Below the pieces are notes generated by a model that was given only the letters and a program-made list of their open reading frames with translations, made no database searches and was not told the origin of the DNA. The translations under genes were made by a program, and so were the position numbers. A DNA stretch of 34,390 bases from JAXGTD01 sp040775095 (GTDB taxonomy: Bacteria > Pseudomonadota > Gammaproteobacteria > Chromatiales > Chromatiaceae): the NCBI GenBank assembly GCA_040775095.1, contig JAXGTD010000030.1:1-34390 (forward strand). Reading direction: 5' to 3'. Positions 1-9,006 of this stretch are shown here, in pieces (positions within the stretch are counted from its first letter, which is position 1; each line of letters begins with the position of its first letter).

Positions 1-61
1 GCCCGCAAGCGGGCTCCTACGCCGATGGGTGTCGGCGGCCCGTAGGAGCCCGCTTGCGGGC
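1..61. repeat. REPIN-like inverted pair of REP elements
   Basis: Positions 1-21 and 41-61 are perfect 21-bp reverse complements separated by a 19-bp spacer (22-40). Each arm is itself a small hairpin: GCCCGC-AA-GCGGGC at 1-14 and its mirror at 48-61. The motif GTAGGAGCCCGCTTGCGGGC (42-61) has the form of bacterial REP sequences, which are mobilised by RAYT (TnpA-REP) transposases. Two REPs facing each other form a REPIN. It sits about 120 bp beyond the stop codon of the first gene, a typical extragenic position. The left arm touches the window edge, so the element may extend further. No RAYT gene is visible here. Confidence 0.8.
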
Positions 62-179
62 GACACCCCGGCGTTCCAGAGGCGGTTTGGCAACCGACAC
101 ACTGCCCCAAGGCGGCTGCGACTTTGTCGGGATACCTCCGGGACTGTACAACATTTCGAGGGCCTCATCAGCGCCTGGC

Positions 180-1484
180 TCAGACCAACCTCAGATAACG
201 CGCGGCGATCGCGCGCCAGTCGAGCGGCGCGACGAAGGCCCGCGCCGCGCTACCCAGGCGCGCGCGGCGTCCTGGATCGGCGAGCAGCCCGGCGACCGTC
301 CGTGCAAAGGCGTCGGGGTCATCGGCGATGCAGGCATGCACGCCCGGTTCGATGGGTATGCCCTCGGCGCCCTTAGCGGTGCTCACCACCGCGAGACCGG
401 CGGCGAAGTAGTCCAGGATCTTCATGCGCGTGCCACCGCCCCGTTGCAGCGGTACCACCGCGAGGTCGACGGCCTTGAGATAGGGCGCGACCGTCTCGAC
501 CGGGCCGGTGAAGATCAGTTGTGGGTGCAGGCGCTGCTCGGGCGGATGGGCGCCGAGGGCAAGCACCGTGACCCGAACCCCGAGGCGCTCCAGGCGAGGC
601 AGGATCTCGGTCGCCATGACCTGCATCGCCTCCAGGTTCGGGGGGTAGAGATAGATCCCGTGGAAGACCAGGATCGCGCGCTCCCGGGGGATGCCGTAGA
701 TGGCGTGCAGATCCAGCGGCTCGGCCCGGTCGAATTGCTCCAGATCGACCCCGTGCGGGATGACGTGCAGTCGCTCGGGATCAACGCCATCGCTGAGCAG
801 GCGTTGGCGGTCGGCCTCCGAGACGACGATCACCGCATCCGAGCGATTGCAGCACGCGAGCTCGACCGTTTTAAGCAGTTGTCGACCCTGGGCCGACAGG
901 TTGGGTACCTGCTCCACGAGACGTTGGTATTCGACGTTGTGCTCGACCAGCAGCGCACGTCCGCCGAGGAGGTCGCGCGCCCACACGCTCGCCCGGGCGT
1001 AGGCCGGGAACTCGGCCTGATAGGTTCGCGCCCCGCTCTTCAGCGCAATATACAGGGCGCGCGGGATGAAGCTCCAATCGCGAACCGGATCGTAGAGGAA
1101 GGCGTCGCTGGCGGGGATGCCGGCGCCGATCAGCGCCTCGCGGACGCGCGCCTGGTTGGGTCCGAGCCGCCTTAGCCACGCGGGATAGCGGCGGGGGCGG
1201 AAGATGCCATTGCGCACCTCATGGTAGGTCCCGCGGTCATCGCTCAGGAGATAGACCGCGCTGACCGCGTACGATAGCCCCCAGGCGGTACGCTCGATCT
1301 TGACCGCCGCGCCATGGTTGGCCGGCCGGATGTCGGCGCGCGAGACGAGGATCAGGGCATCGGTCCGATAGATCCGCCCGAGGGTGCGGACAAGGGGGAA
1401 GAGCACTCGCCCGAGGAGGATCCCGCTCCAACCGGACTTGTGCCCGGCCGCGGGCGCCGATCCCCGATCCGCATCGGCGTCCAT
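180..1484 (-). CDS. Glycosyltransferase family 4 protein
   Basis: A 434-aa GT-B fold glycosyltransferase, expected to transfer a nucleotide-activated sugar to a growing surface glycan in the cytoplasm. The N-terminal Rossmann half carries an NHGAAVKIERT segment near residues 56-66, equivalent to the glycine-rich acceptor-side loop of GT4 enzymes. The linker region includes VIPHGVDLEQFD. The C-terminal donor domain has a GGGTRMKILDYFAAGL motif typical of retaining GT4 proteins and closely resembles the second GT4 domain of the 1032-aa fusion at 3319-6417. The first ~45 residues are a poorly conserved extension, so the true start could be internal, although no strong ribosome site favours one. 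It is the last gene of the minus-strand glycan cluster, 84 bp after its neighbour. Donor and acceptor are unknown. Confidence 0.85.
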   Translation of the reverse strand: MDADADRGSAPAAGHKSGWSGILLGRVLFPLVRTLGRIYRTDALILVSRADIRPANHGAAVKIERTAWGLSYAVSAVYLLSDDRGTYHEVRNGIFRPRRYPAWLRRLGPNQARVREALIGAGIPASDAFLYDPVRDWSFIPRALYIALKSGARTYQAEFPAYARASVWARDLLGGRALLVEHNVEYQRLVEQVPNLSAQGRQLLKTVELACCNRSDAVIVVSEADRQRLLSDGVDPERLHVIPHGVDLEQFDRAEPLDLHAIYGIPRERAILVFHGIYLYPPNLEAMQVMATEILPRLERLGVRVTVLALGAHPPEQRLHPQLIFTGPVETVAPYLKAVDLAVVPLQRGGGTRMKILDYFAAGLAVVSTAKGAEGIPIEPGVHACIADDPDAFARTVAGLLADPGRRARLGSAARAFVAPLDWRAIAARYLRLV

Positions 1485-1568
1485 TGCTAGCGCCCGCGCA
1501 CCGGCGCCCTGCCAATCGGCATGGCGCGAGCGGATGGGAAGGCCGGATCGTGTTGATCCCGCAATTGG

Positions 1569-2939
1569 CTAAGTCCCTTCCAACGCGAGCGCGACCCGCG
1601 CAAGCGTCGCCGCTGTCTCGGACCACAAAGGCCGCCGGTAGGCACGCGCAATGTCATCGGCAAGCCGCTGTCGGTGGGCGGCATCGAGCCAAAGGCGCTC
1701 GATGGCCCGCACCCAGCCAGGGAGATCCCAGGGATCGACATACTCCACGAGGTCGGAACCCACCTCGCGAAGTGAGCCACGGTCCGAGCACAGCACCGGC
1801 TTGCCCAACGCGAGGGCCTCGGCGACGGGCAGCCCCCATCCCTCATAGAGCGAGGGGAAGACACAAAACAGCGCATTCTGATACAGCGCGCGCAGCTCCG
1901 GGTCCGAGACGGCGTGCAACAGCAGGATCCGGCCCTGGACGCGGGGGTCTGTTGCGATGTCGCGCAGCAGATCATCGATGCCCCATCCGCGCGATCCGAC
2001 AAACACCAGCGTCGGGAGCGCCGCGGGCTCATACCTCTCGGCCAGCCGGTGGAAGGCGCGGTAGAGCACCTCGTGGTTCTTGCGCCGCTCGATGGTTGAG
2101 ACAAATAGCACATAGGGCCCTTCAACGAGTGCCGAGACCGGCGATGAGATATCGATCCCACCCGCGCCGGGCAAGGTGCAGCCCAGGCGGATGGTAAAGA
2201 GATCCGGCAGCGCTTCGCCCATGCCCGAGAGCGCGGTGCCAAGGTCGCGCAGGGAGACCTCCGAGACGCAGGCGATGGCGTCGCAGGACCGGGCCAACTG
2301 CCTGAGGTACCCGGGAAACAGATCCACCACGTAGGGCAAGCACAGCTGAGGATACTTGATCGGAATCACATCGTGGCAGCATCCGACGATGTGTATCCCG
2401 GCGGTCTGCTTGAGCTCGTGCAGGACGGGCATGAAGCCATACTCCCACTCCGATCCGAGCGTGAGCAGGACATCCCCGCGTGCGAAGCAGCCGGCGGACA
2501 CCGGCCGCGCGTCGGCAACGACCGTGCCGCGGCGCGCCACCCGGTCCCACAGGAGCGATCGCGCATACCGAGCGGCGCCGTTGCGCAGGGTCGTGCCCCG
2601 ACGCCACAGGCGGGCCAGTGTGCCATGGCCGCGCAACACGGCGGGCGCACCCCCCCGTAACCGGGACCCGGAAACGGGCGTCGCCGGCGCGGAGCCGACG
2701 GCGGAGGAACCCAGCGCCGAAGGCGCCCCACCAAGGCGCTGGCCCTGGAGTCGATCCAGCAGCGCACGCCACGGCAGCTCGGTGAATGCCTTCTGCCGCG
2801 GATCCCAGGTACAGAACCGCAACCGACTTGGGCCAAGCCGATCCAACAACCCGTGCGCGATATTCGACTCGACCCGCACGATACCGCACGGGACGCCAGA
2901 CCAGGCCATGGATGTGGTCACGTTCACCCAAGTCGTCAT
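1569..2939 (-). CDS. Glycosyltransferase family 4 protein
   Basis: A 456-aa GT4 glycosyltransferase. I start it at the ATG at 2939, which has a GGTGA-like ribosome site 7 nt upstream; a TTG two codons earlier is possible. The C-terminal half shows a donor-site signature: VLFVSTIERRKNHE at the linker, then FPSLYEGWGLPVAEAL with the EX7E glutamates, followed by GKPVLCSDRGSLREVG. That pattern is typical of mannosyl- or rhamnosyltransferase-like enzymes of O-antigen and capsule clusters. The N-terminal half is longer than usual, with a low-complexity Gly/Ser/Ala/Arg insert around residues 70-120. It lies between the GT4 gene at 180-1484 and the large GT fusion, after a 379-bp gene-free gap, so it may have its own promoter. 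Its sugar is not identifiable. Confidence 0.87.
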   Translation of the reverse strand: MTTWVNVTTSMAWSGVPCGIVRVESNIAHGLLDRLGPSRLRFCTWDPRQKAFTELPWRALLDRLQGQRLGGAPSALGSSAVGSAPATPVSGSRLRGGAPAVLRGHGTLARLWRRGTTLRNGAARYARSLLWDRVARRGTVVADARPVSAGCFARGDVLLTLGSEWEYGFMPVLHELKQTAGIHIVGCCHDVIPIKYPQLCLPYVVDLFPGYLRQLARSCDAIACVSEVSLRDLGTALSGMGEALPDLFTIRLGCTLPGAGGIDISSPVSALVEGPYVLFVSTIERRKNHEVLYRAFHRLAERYEPAALPTLVFVGSRGWGIDDLLRDIATDPRVQGRILLLHAVSDPELRALYQNALFCVFPSLYEGWGLPVAEALALGKPVLCSDRGSLREVGSDLVEYVDPWDLPGWVRAIERLWLDAAHRQRLADDIARAYRRPLWSETAATLARVALALEGT

Positions 2940-3318
2940 GGCCAATCACCAACACACAAGGCCACCAACGGTGGAGCGGCCGAACGGACTGTCCGTTTGC
3001 GCTCGCTCCTGTCGTCCTCATCCCGCGGCCTCGGTGTCCCGCGATCGCAACAGGAATCGCTTGGTCCGCGCGCGGGGCGGGCAGCCGACTCGCGGAGCGC
3101 GCGCGCACCCGAGCGCCCCTCGTCAGCCGACGATCCGTCCTGTTCGTCATCCGGGCAGCGGCGCACCACGCCGTTGTCTGCGCAAGCGCGCGGAGAACCA
3201 TCCCCGTGAACGGGTGGCGAGCTCAGGCAGCGCCGCGCCACCCAGGCTCGCGAGCAATCTCGCGACAGACGCGCAACCGGGCCGGCATGAGGCTCGTCAC
3301 GGGACCGGACGCGGGTGA
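2940..3318. other. Gene-free stretch with upstream palindrome
   Basis: This 379-bp interval separates two minus-strand glycosyltransferase genes and has no convincing reading frame. It contains a 15-bp dyad, AACGGACTGTCCGTT (2983-2997), centred about 50 nt upstream of the ATG at 2939. A 5-bp stem, CCACC-aac-GGTGG (2962-2974), lies between the dyad and the start codon. The dyad could be an operator or part of a leader hairpin for the downstream gene. I see no good sigma-70 promoter, and the function is inferred from position only. Confidence 0.35.
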
Positions 3319-6300
3319 TCAGACCGCCCCGCCTCGCTGCATGTGGTCACGAAAGAATGTGTCGAGCTCGACGCCATACTTCCGGTGACCGCGAAGAAAG
3401 TGCTCCCAAAATCCCGGCGTACTTTCCCAGTGCCCTTCCGCGCTGAAGAGGTGCTTGTAGCGATCCGGGTGCTTTTTGAACAAGAGCGCATCCTTCTCGA
3501 AGAAACTGGCCCGTTTGGCGGCCGACTCCCTCTCCAGGGACACCGGATGCGGGGGATGAAAGACAACGACGTCTTCCGCAAACGGGATGTCTCCCAGCTC
3601 GAGTGCACGCCAGCCCAGATCCGTGTCCTCACGGAAGTGCGGTCTGTCGAACGCGATATCGAAACCGTCCAGCGCATAGAAGCTCTCGCGCAGGATGAAC
3701 AGATTCGCGGTCATGAATCCCATCCCCCGAAAGCCATCGTTGGAGACGCTTCGGTAGGCGGGATTATCGCGCTCGGAGGACAGGATCAGGCCCTCCACGC
3801 CGACCACTTTCGGATCCGCGAAATAGGGCTTCGCGTGGGCAAGCCAATCGGCGTTTGGCAAGCAATCGTCGTCGACGAACGCGATCACGGTACCGCGCGC
3901 GAAATACGCGCCCTTGTTTCGGGCACTGACCGCGCCACGTACGTCGCTCTGGAAATAGCGCAGGCACAGATCCCAGTCCCGGTCGCGGTCCGGCCAGGGC
4001 TCGTCGCTCTGGTCGACGACGATGATCTCGCTGTCGCGCAATGTCTGACGCTCCAGGCACTCCATCAGCGCCGTGAGATGCGTCGGACGCTCAAACGTCG
4101 GGATTACCACGGAGAAAAAGGGGGCAGACTGGCGATTCAGCGCGTGTCCGACGAGCAGATGCCCCAGGTCATTGGAGATCCGGCTCCAGGCGTAAGCCTC
4201 GAGCGCCTCGGTTCTCGCGGCTGCCGTCAGCTGTTTGCGGACGGACGCGTCATCTCGCAGGCGCCGGATCGCGGCCGGCATCTCTTCGGGCGGGACCTCG
4301 ACATAGGGACTCGGCTGGACCGGGCGCAGACCGCGCGCACCCACGGGGGTCGTGACGATGGGCAGCCCTGCCGCCATGAACTCGAGCAGCTTGATATTGG
4401 TACCGGACCCCGAGAACATCGGGTTGACCGCAAGATCCACCGCTTGCAGATACAGATACTTGTCGTCTTCCGACAACTGTCCGGTCACGCGGACATTGCC
4501 GGGGATCGGGCCCTCTTCCCGCAGTCCGACGCCCACGCCGCCCGCGATCACAAAGGTCACGTCCGGTACCGCCGGCGCCAGCCGGTCGATGATGTGCTCG
4601 GCCGCCTCGACGTTGGGCCGATAAGCGCTGCCCAGGAAGAGCGCCACGCTCGCATCCGTCAGTCCCAGCGCCGAGCGCGCACGCTGCTTTTCGTCGACGG
4701 TGCTTGGGGCGATGCGCGACGTGAAGACGCCGTTTGGCACCACCCAGATCTTTGCAAACGGGATGTCGTAGAGGCGATGAAAGCGCTCCCGGTCGCCATG
4801 TGAGCACGCCAGCACGATGTCCGCCTCACGACAGAGTCGCGCCTCCAGCTCCACGACCTCGCGGCTCAGCTCGGAGCCCGATCCGACGCCCTCGTCCAGC
4901 AGCGTATAGCGCAGATAGCCCTCGACGTTGTGCGAGTCGTAGACAAGCAGTTGGGTATCACGGGCGATGAGCTCGCGAAGCTGCGGATAGATCCACGGAT
5001 GGGAGAACACGACGACGTCGGCCCCCTGCAGCTGCGCCGCCGCGCTCGCGTGATACTCCGGCGATAGGTGGGCGAAGCGCGCAAAGGCCGAGTCGATGAC
5101 CACCTTGCCGTCCAGGGCGGCGGACAGTTCCCGCGCGGCCCGATGGTGGGCATCGCTGAGCGGCACGTCGATCTCGCGCAGCGTCGGGCTGAGCATATGA
5201 TCGCGGTACGGCTCGCCTGGCCAGTCATAGGTGCCAACGTAGGTGGTCGCGACCCCCAACTCGTGGTAGAGGCCCAGAAGGCGCAACCGGCCCCCACCCA
5301 CAGGGGGATCGATGGGCTGCATGTCGAAGACCGCGACCCGGACGTCGCCCGCCCGTTGCGAGAGCTCGCCCGCGGGCACCTGGCGTTTGGGTTTGGGTAG
5401 ACCCCGCGCGAGCTCGCCGATCAGGGTCTCCGCGACCGACGCCCAACTGATGTTGCCGAGCCAGTCCTGCCCGGTCTCCCCCATCCGCATCGCCAGTGTC
5501 GGGTCGTTGGCAAGTCGGTCGATGCTGGCGGCGATTGCCTCGGGACGGGGCTCACAGACGAAACCCGAGCGCTCGTGCTCGACGATGCGCGCCGGCTCGC
5601 CGGAGTCGGCGCAGGTGATCACCGGCTTGGCGCACTGAAACGCCTCCAGGGTCACCAGCCCAAAGTCCTCCCGCAACGGCACGAACGCGACCGCCAGCGC
5701 ATCGGCGTAGAGGTTCAGCAACGCCTCGTCGGACACGCGCCCGACAAAACGGATGCGCGCATCGTCGGCGGCCAATGCCCTGAAGGATGCCTCATCCTCC
5801 CCCGTACCCGAGATCACCAACTCGACGTCCGACTCGACGAGCTTCATCGCCGAGATGACCAGGTCGACGCGCTTCCAGCGATGCAGACGCCCGGGCAGGA
5901 AGATGTAGCGGTACTCGCCCCGACGGGCACCCCCAAGCGTGGAGGCCTGGTACAGCACCCTGGATTCGATCCCGTTGAAATCCAGAAGCCTCTGACTCAC
6001 CTCATGGCTGATCGTGAAGACCGCGCGCGTGGCAGGCGGCTGCAGCGCCCGCGTATCCAAGGCCTGTATAAAGTGGCGCTGGGCGAGAAGCTCGTCGGTC
6101 GGGTTCGGAAACTCCTCGTCGAACATGTCGTAGAAGGGGCGCATCGTGTGCTGCAGGTAGCACAGATGGTTGGGGTGCTGCACCACATACGCGGGGGCCT
6201 TGGTGGAGATCACCGCATCGTAGGCGCCGAGATCAAGGTCGAAAAAGCGCAGGTAGGACTCCTGGACGTGCGCGAAATCCCGCTCGTCGCTGACCACCGG

Positions 6301-6417
6301 AACGACCTCCGCGCGTTCGCCCGCATCATTGAGCGCGGCGGCGAGGCCGCGATAGAACCGTTCCGCCCCACCTTGCTCACCGGCGGGAGAGGCCGGTGCG
6401 AGAATAGCGATCTTCAT
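3319..6417 (-). CDS. Triple-domain glycosyltransferase (GT4-GT4-GT2)
   Basis: A 1032-aa fusion of three glycosyltransferase domains. Domain 1 (about 1-345) is GT4: it opens with KIAILAPASPAGEQGGAERF, has a LPGRLHRWKRVDL linker, and carries an EX7E site in LREDFGLVTLEAFQCAKPV. Domain 2 (about 355-735) is a second GT4, with PPVGGGRLRLLGLYHELG at its start and SGSGTNIKLLEFMAAGLP at its donor site. Domain 3 (about 745-1032) is GT2: FFSVVIPTFERP, then VDDDCLPN as the metal-binding DXD, and REDTDLGWR as the ED catalytic region. No membrane segments are evident. The start is the ATG at 6417, 2 nt after the stop of the methyltransferase gene, with AAGG upstream, so the two are probably translationally coupled. 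Three active sites in one chain suggest stepwise synthesis of a repeat unit; the sugars are unknown. Confidence 0.9.
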   Translation of the reverse strand: MKIAILAPASPAGEQGGAERFYRGLAAALNDAGERAEVVPVVSDERDFAHVQESYLRFFDLDLGAYDAVISTKAPAYVVQHPNHLCYLQHTMRPFYDMFDEEFPNPTDELLAQRHFIQALDTRALQPPATRAVFTISHEVSQRLLDFNGIESRVLYQASTLGGARRGEYRYIFLPGRLHRWKRVDLVISAMKLVESDVELVISGTGEDEASFRALAADDARIRFVGRVSDEALLNLYADALAVAFVPLREDFGLVTLEAFQCAKPVITCADSGEPARIVEHERSGFVCEPRPEAIAASIDRLANDPTLAMRMGETGQDWLGNISWASVAETLIGELARGLPKPKRQVPAGELSQRAGDVRVAVFDMQPIDPPVGGGRLRLLGLYHELGVATTYVGTYDWPGEPYRDHMLSPTLREIDVPLSDAHHRAARELSAALDGKVVIDSAFARFAHLSPEYHASAAAQLQGADVVVFSHPWIYPQLRELIARDTQLLVYDSHNVEGYLRYTLLDEGVGSGSELSREVVELEARLCREADIVLACSHGDRERFHRLYDIPFAKIWVVPNGVFTSRIAPSTVDEKQRARSALGLTDASVALFLGSAYRPNVEAAEHIIDRLAPAVPDVTFVIAGGVGVGLREEGPIPGNVRVTGQLSEDDKYLYLQAVDLAVNPMFSGSGTNIKLLEFMAAGLPIVTTPVGARGLRPVQPSPYVEVPPEEMPAAIRRLRDDASVRKQLTAAARTEALEAYAWSRISNDLGHLLVGHALNRQSAPFFSVVIPTFERPTHLTALMECLERQTLRDSEIIVVDQSDEPWPDRDRDWDLCLRYFQSDVRGAVSARNKGAYFARGTVIAFVDDDCLPNADWLAHAKPYFADPKVVGVEGLILSSERDNPAYRSVSNDGFRGMGFMTANLFILRESFYALDGFDIAFDRPHFREDTDLGWRALELGDIPFAEDVVVFHPPHPVSLERESAAKRASFFEKDALLFKKHPDRYKHLFSAEGHWESTPGFWEHFLRGHRKYGVELDTFFRDHMQRGGAV

Positions 6418-6419
6418 GC

Positions 6420-8474
6420 TCAAGCCTTGTAGCCAATCACCGCATAGTCAGGCTCGGCCGCAAAGTGTCGATTGATAAAGGAGACAATGCGATTCATGTG
6501 TTCCGAATTCGGCTCAGAGCTCGGCACCTCGGCCAGTGCCTCGATAATGCGATTCTCGGCCAGTCGTTTGATCTCGACCGACGCGAAGCCGCGTGCCTCG
6601 AGCAAGAACCGGGAGACGTTTGGGGGCAACGGGTGCAGATGCGTGGGGTCGTACCAGAAGGTGCAGGCCCCAACGATCAGGTTCTCGGGATTCGGCGTTT
6701 CGAACACAACGACCCCGCCGGGCTGCAACACGCGCAGACTCTCGTCGAGTAGCCGCACCACCCGCTCGAACGGGATATGCTCGATGATGTGCAACCCCGT
6801 GATCGCACCGACCGATCCCTCGGGGAGGTCCATGAGGAAATCCAGTGCATCCGCCTCCGCCACGTTCAGGCCACCGGCCAGGCATTGCTCCACCAGGTGG
6901 TGGTTCTGATCGATGCCCTGCGCCTCCAGCCCGTGATCCTTGAGCAGCTCCAACAATTCCCCGCGGCCGCACCCGATATCGATGACGCGCCGGTCCGCGC
7001 TGCCGGCATCGGCCGCGTGGATGATCGGCAGATAGACCTCGGCGCGCGCCTTGATGTCCTCGCGCGATCCCCGAAAGGCATCCTCGAAACACAGGTAGTG
7101 CGCGTCGAGCCAGTGATTCTCGACGGACGCCATCGCCGCGAGCGGGACCCCCGAGAGGGACTCGCTCGCGCGCGCGCGCAGCTCGCGCAGCAACAGGTCG
7201 ACGCGCCGATGCTGATCCAGAAGCGTGTTCTTCTGCGCTCCCAGATCGCGGAGCAGGCGGCCTTGCACCGCCTCGATGGCGCTGATCGCCTCACGTGTCT
7301 CGGCCTGTCGGGCGAAGATCCATTCCTTGTCGACCTTGGAGACCAACGCCTGCCAATAGACATCGCCCGAGCCCTCGCCCACCTCCTCGGCAGACACGGC
7401 CCGCGCGACGCGCTTCAATAGCTGCGATTCCCTGGCATCGTAGACGTCGACATCCAACTTCGAGTCGATCCCTTTTCCAAGGGTCTCCGACACCCGGGCG
7501 AGGTCGCGCTCATGCACGTCGTTGTCGACCTTCCGCTCGAGGATCCTTCTCAGCTGCGCATGGTCAACCTTCTCGTTCAGCCGTTTCCACAGCTCGGGGG
7601 CATCGACCTTCTGCTCCCAGCGCCGCAGTGACTCCACCGCGTTCAGTTGCGCGACCAAGGTATCCTGCAGCCCGGCGATCTCGCGTGCCGTCGACAAGAA
7701 TCCCTCGGCCGCGGCGGTATCGAGCTTCATCGCCAAGAGCTCGCGCACCTCATCATGTCCGATCTTGTCCCCGGACAGCGCCCAGAATGGCTCCTTGTCG
7801 ACCTTGAGATTGAGGCCCTTCCAGAGGTCGTCGACAAGCTGCGCCTCGCTCTGTACGAGCCTCTGACGCAGACCGGCCTCCACCGACGCGAGCTCATTGG
7901 CCATCTCCGTCCGGGCAAGACGAGCACCAGCCTGCGCCGCTTCCAGGTTCCGGGCCATCACGGGGAGCTTGGCGGCGTAGTTGAGCGACGCCAGGACATA
8001 ACCCAGGACCGGGACATTGAATGCGGCACGCGCGATGCCTCGCATGAGCACACGCGTGCCCACCGGGGCCCCGCGCTTGCGCCCCTCGCTGGACAGGCGC
8101 AGGCGCGCCAGCAGCTCGGCCTTCCCCATCCGACCGGACTGCAGTGCCCCGAGAAAGCGCTCTCTCCCGCTGTCGTCCAGACGCCGACCGAGCACGGTCT
8201 GGTACGCACCCTCCAAGAAGGCGCCGCCGTCGAGCCCCAGCAGGTCCTCGACACGGGCAGCGGGGCCGCTGTCAACGGGGGAGGTCTCGCGGTCTTGCGC
8301 AGGTGCCGCCACGTGCGCCTGGCCCGGCTGCTCGGGAGTCGATTCCGGCGGGGGCTCGGCGAGGTTCACCCGCGGCGTGGGTGGTTCCGCATCGGGTCGA
8401 TTGCGCTCAACCTCGGCGCGAATTCGGCGCATCATTTCGTCGATTCCGGCCTGGGATGACAGATCTGTGGGCAT
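6420..8474 (-). CDS. Coiled-coil SAM methyltransferase with N-terminal DUF4214-like domain
   Basis: A 684-aa protein in three parts. Residues about 72-130 resemble the DUF4214 domain (LEGAYQTVLGRRLDDSGRERF). Residues about 175-435 are highly charged helices predicted to be coiled coil. They contain K-(V/I/L)-(D/G) triplets at 224, 237, 250, 289, 302 and 315, all on a 13-residue grid. The C-terminus (about 490-684) is a class I SAM methyltransferase, with motif I VIDIGCGRGELLELL near 497-511, then GIDQNHHLVEQC and LHIIEHIPFERV, and a post-motif LQPGGVVVFETPNPEN. It probably methylates a sugar or terminal phosphate of the glycan. The long rod recalls WbdD-type chain terminators, where a coiled coil sets chain length, though domain order differs and no kinase domain is present. 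It is upstream of and coupled to the triple GT gene. Confidence 0.85.
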   Translation of the reverse strand: MPTDLSSQAGIDEMMRRIRAEVERNRPDAEPPTPRVNLAEPPPESTPEQPGQAHVAAPAQDRETSPVDSGPAARVEDLLGLDGGAFLEGAYQTVLGRRLDDSGRERFLGALQSGRMGKAELLARLRLSSEGRKRGAPVGTRVLMRGIARAAFNVPVLGYVLASLNYAAKLPVMARNLEAAQAGARLARTEMANELASVEAGLRQRLVQSEAQLVDDLWKGLNLKVDKEPFWALSGDKIGHDEVRELLAMKLDTAAAEGFLSTAREIAGLQDTLVAQLNAVESLRRWEQKVDAPELWKRLNEKVDHAQLRRILERKVDNDVHERDLARVSETLGKGIDSKLDVDVYDARESQLLKRVARAVSAEEVGEGSGDVYWQALVSKVDKEWIFARQAETREAISAIEAVQGRLLRDLGAQKNTLLDQHRRVDLLLRELRARASESLSGVPLAAMASVENHWLDAHYLCFEDAFRGSREDIKARAEVYLPIIHAADAGSADRRVIDIGCGRGELLELLKDHGLEAQGIDQNHHLVEQCLAGGLNVAEADALDFLMDLPEGSVGAITGLHIIEHIPFERVVRLLDESLRVLQPGGVVVFETPNPENLIVGACTFWYDPTHLHPLPPNVSRFLLEARGFASVEIKRLAENRIIEALAEVPSSEPNSEHMNRIVSFINRHFAAEPDYAVIGYKA

Positions 8475-9006
8475 GTTGGCTGTGGTCTATCGGGGCGGCA
8501 AAGGGCGCGGACGCGGCATGCTCGTGCGGCCCGGGCGTGGAAGGATCCTTGCCGACAGCGCGGATGTCGGCGCCGTCAAGTGATCGGCGATTTGCGCGCA
8601 CGCGTCGCGTATTTATTGTTCCCTGGGTGGCCGAACCGCGGGTCACCGGCTCAGGGGCTAATATACCGGATGGCGTTGGGCGTTGCGAGCAAGGGCGCGG
8701 GCCCGGCAACATGGCCTGAGCAGCCGGCTGCCGGCGGGGGTGCCCAGGGGCCATGGTGCCGTGGCGCGGCCGGGGGTTGGCGTGGGGGGCCCGCGGCTAT
8801 GCTCCCATCCACGGGGCAGGCGGCGCGACTCGGGTGCCGCGAGAGCACGGGCGAGCGCATTGCGGCCCAGCCGAGCCCGGCGCCCGATTATCCGAGGTAA
8901 GCCGGCGGCAACCGGATTGGCACTGTTGAGACGCGGCAGCCTGCGTCGCTCCCATCGCGGTCATCCGCCGTTTCCAGGGTCACCACAGCACGGGGACAAG
9001 GCACCG
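8475..9006. promoter_or_regulatory. Divergent intergenic region between two glycan genes
   Basis: This 532-bp gap separates the minus-strand methyltransferase gene from the plus-strand glycosyltransferase, so promoters for both directions are expected here. It holds AT-rich patches unlike its surroundings, at 8610-8620 (tatttattgtt) and 8658-8666 (ctaatatac). Either could be a -10 element, but neither is paired with a good -35 box. A plus-strand reading frame runs from about 8683 into the downstream gene, but its Arg/Gly/Pro-rich translation looks non-coding. No tRNA or riboswitch was recognised. Confidence 0.4.

Noticed and set aside
54..1175. Long plus-strand frames opposite the glycosyltransferase genes.
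   Set aside because: They are mirror frames caused by high GC at third codon positions; the minus-strand proteins carry the family motifs.
8683..9006. An in-frame upstream extension of the plus-strand glycosyltransferase.
   Set aside because: The translation is almost entirely Arg, Gly, Pro and Ala, and the family begins at the ATG at 9007, which has a ribosome site.
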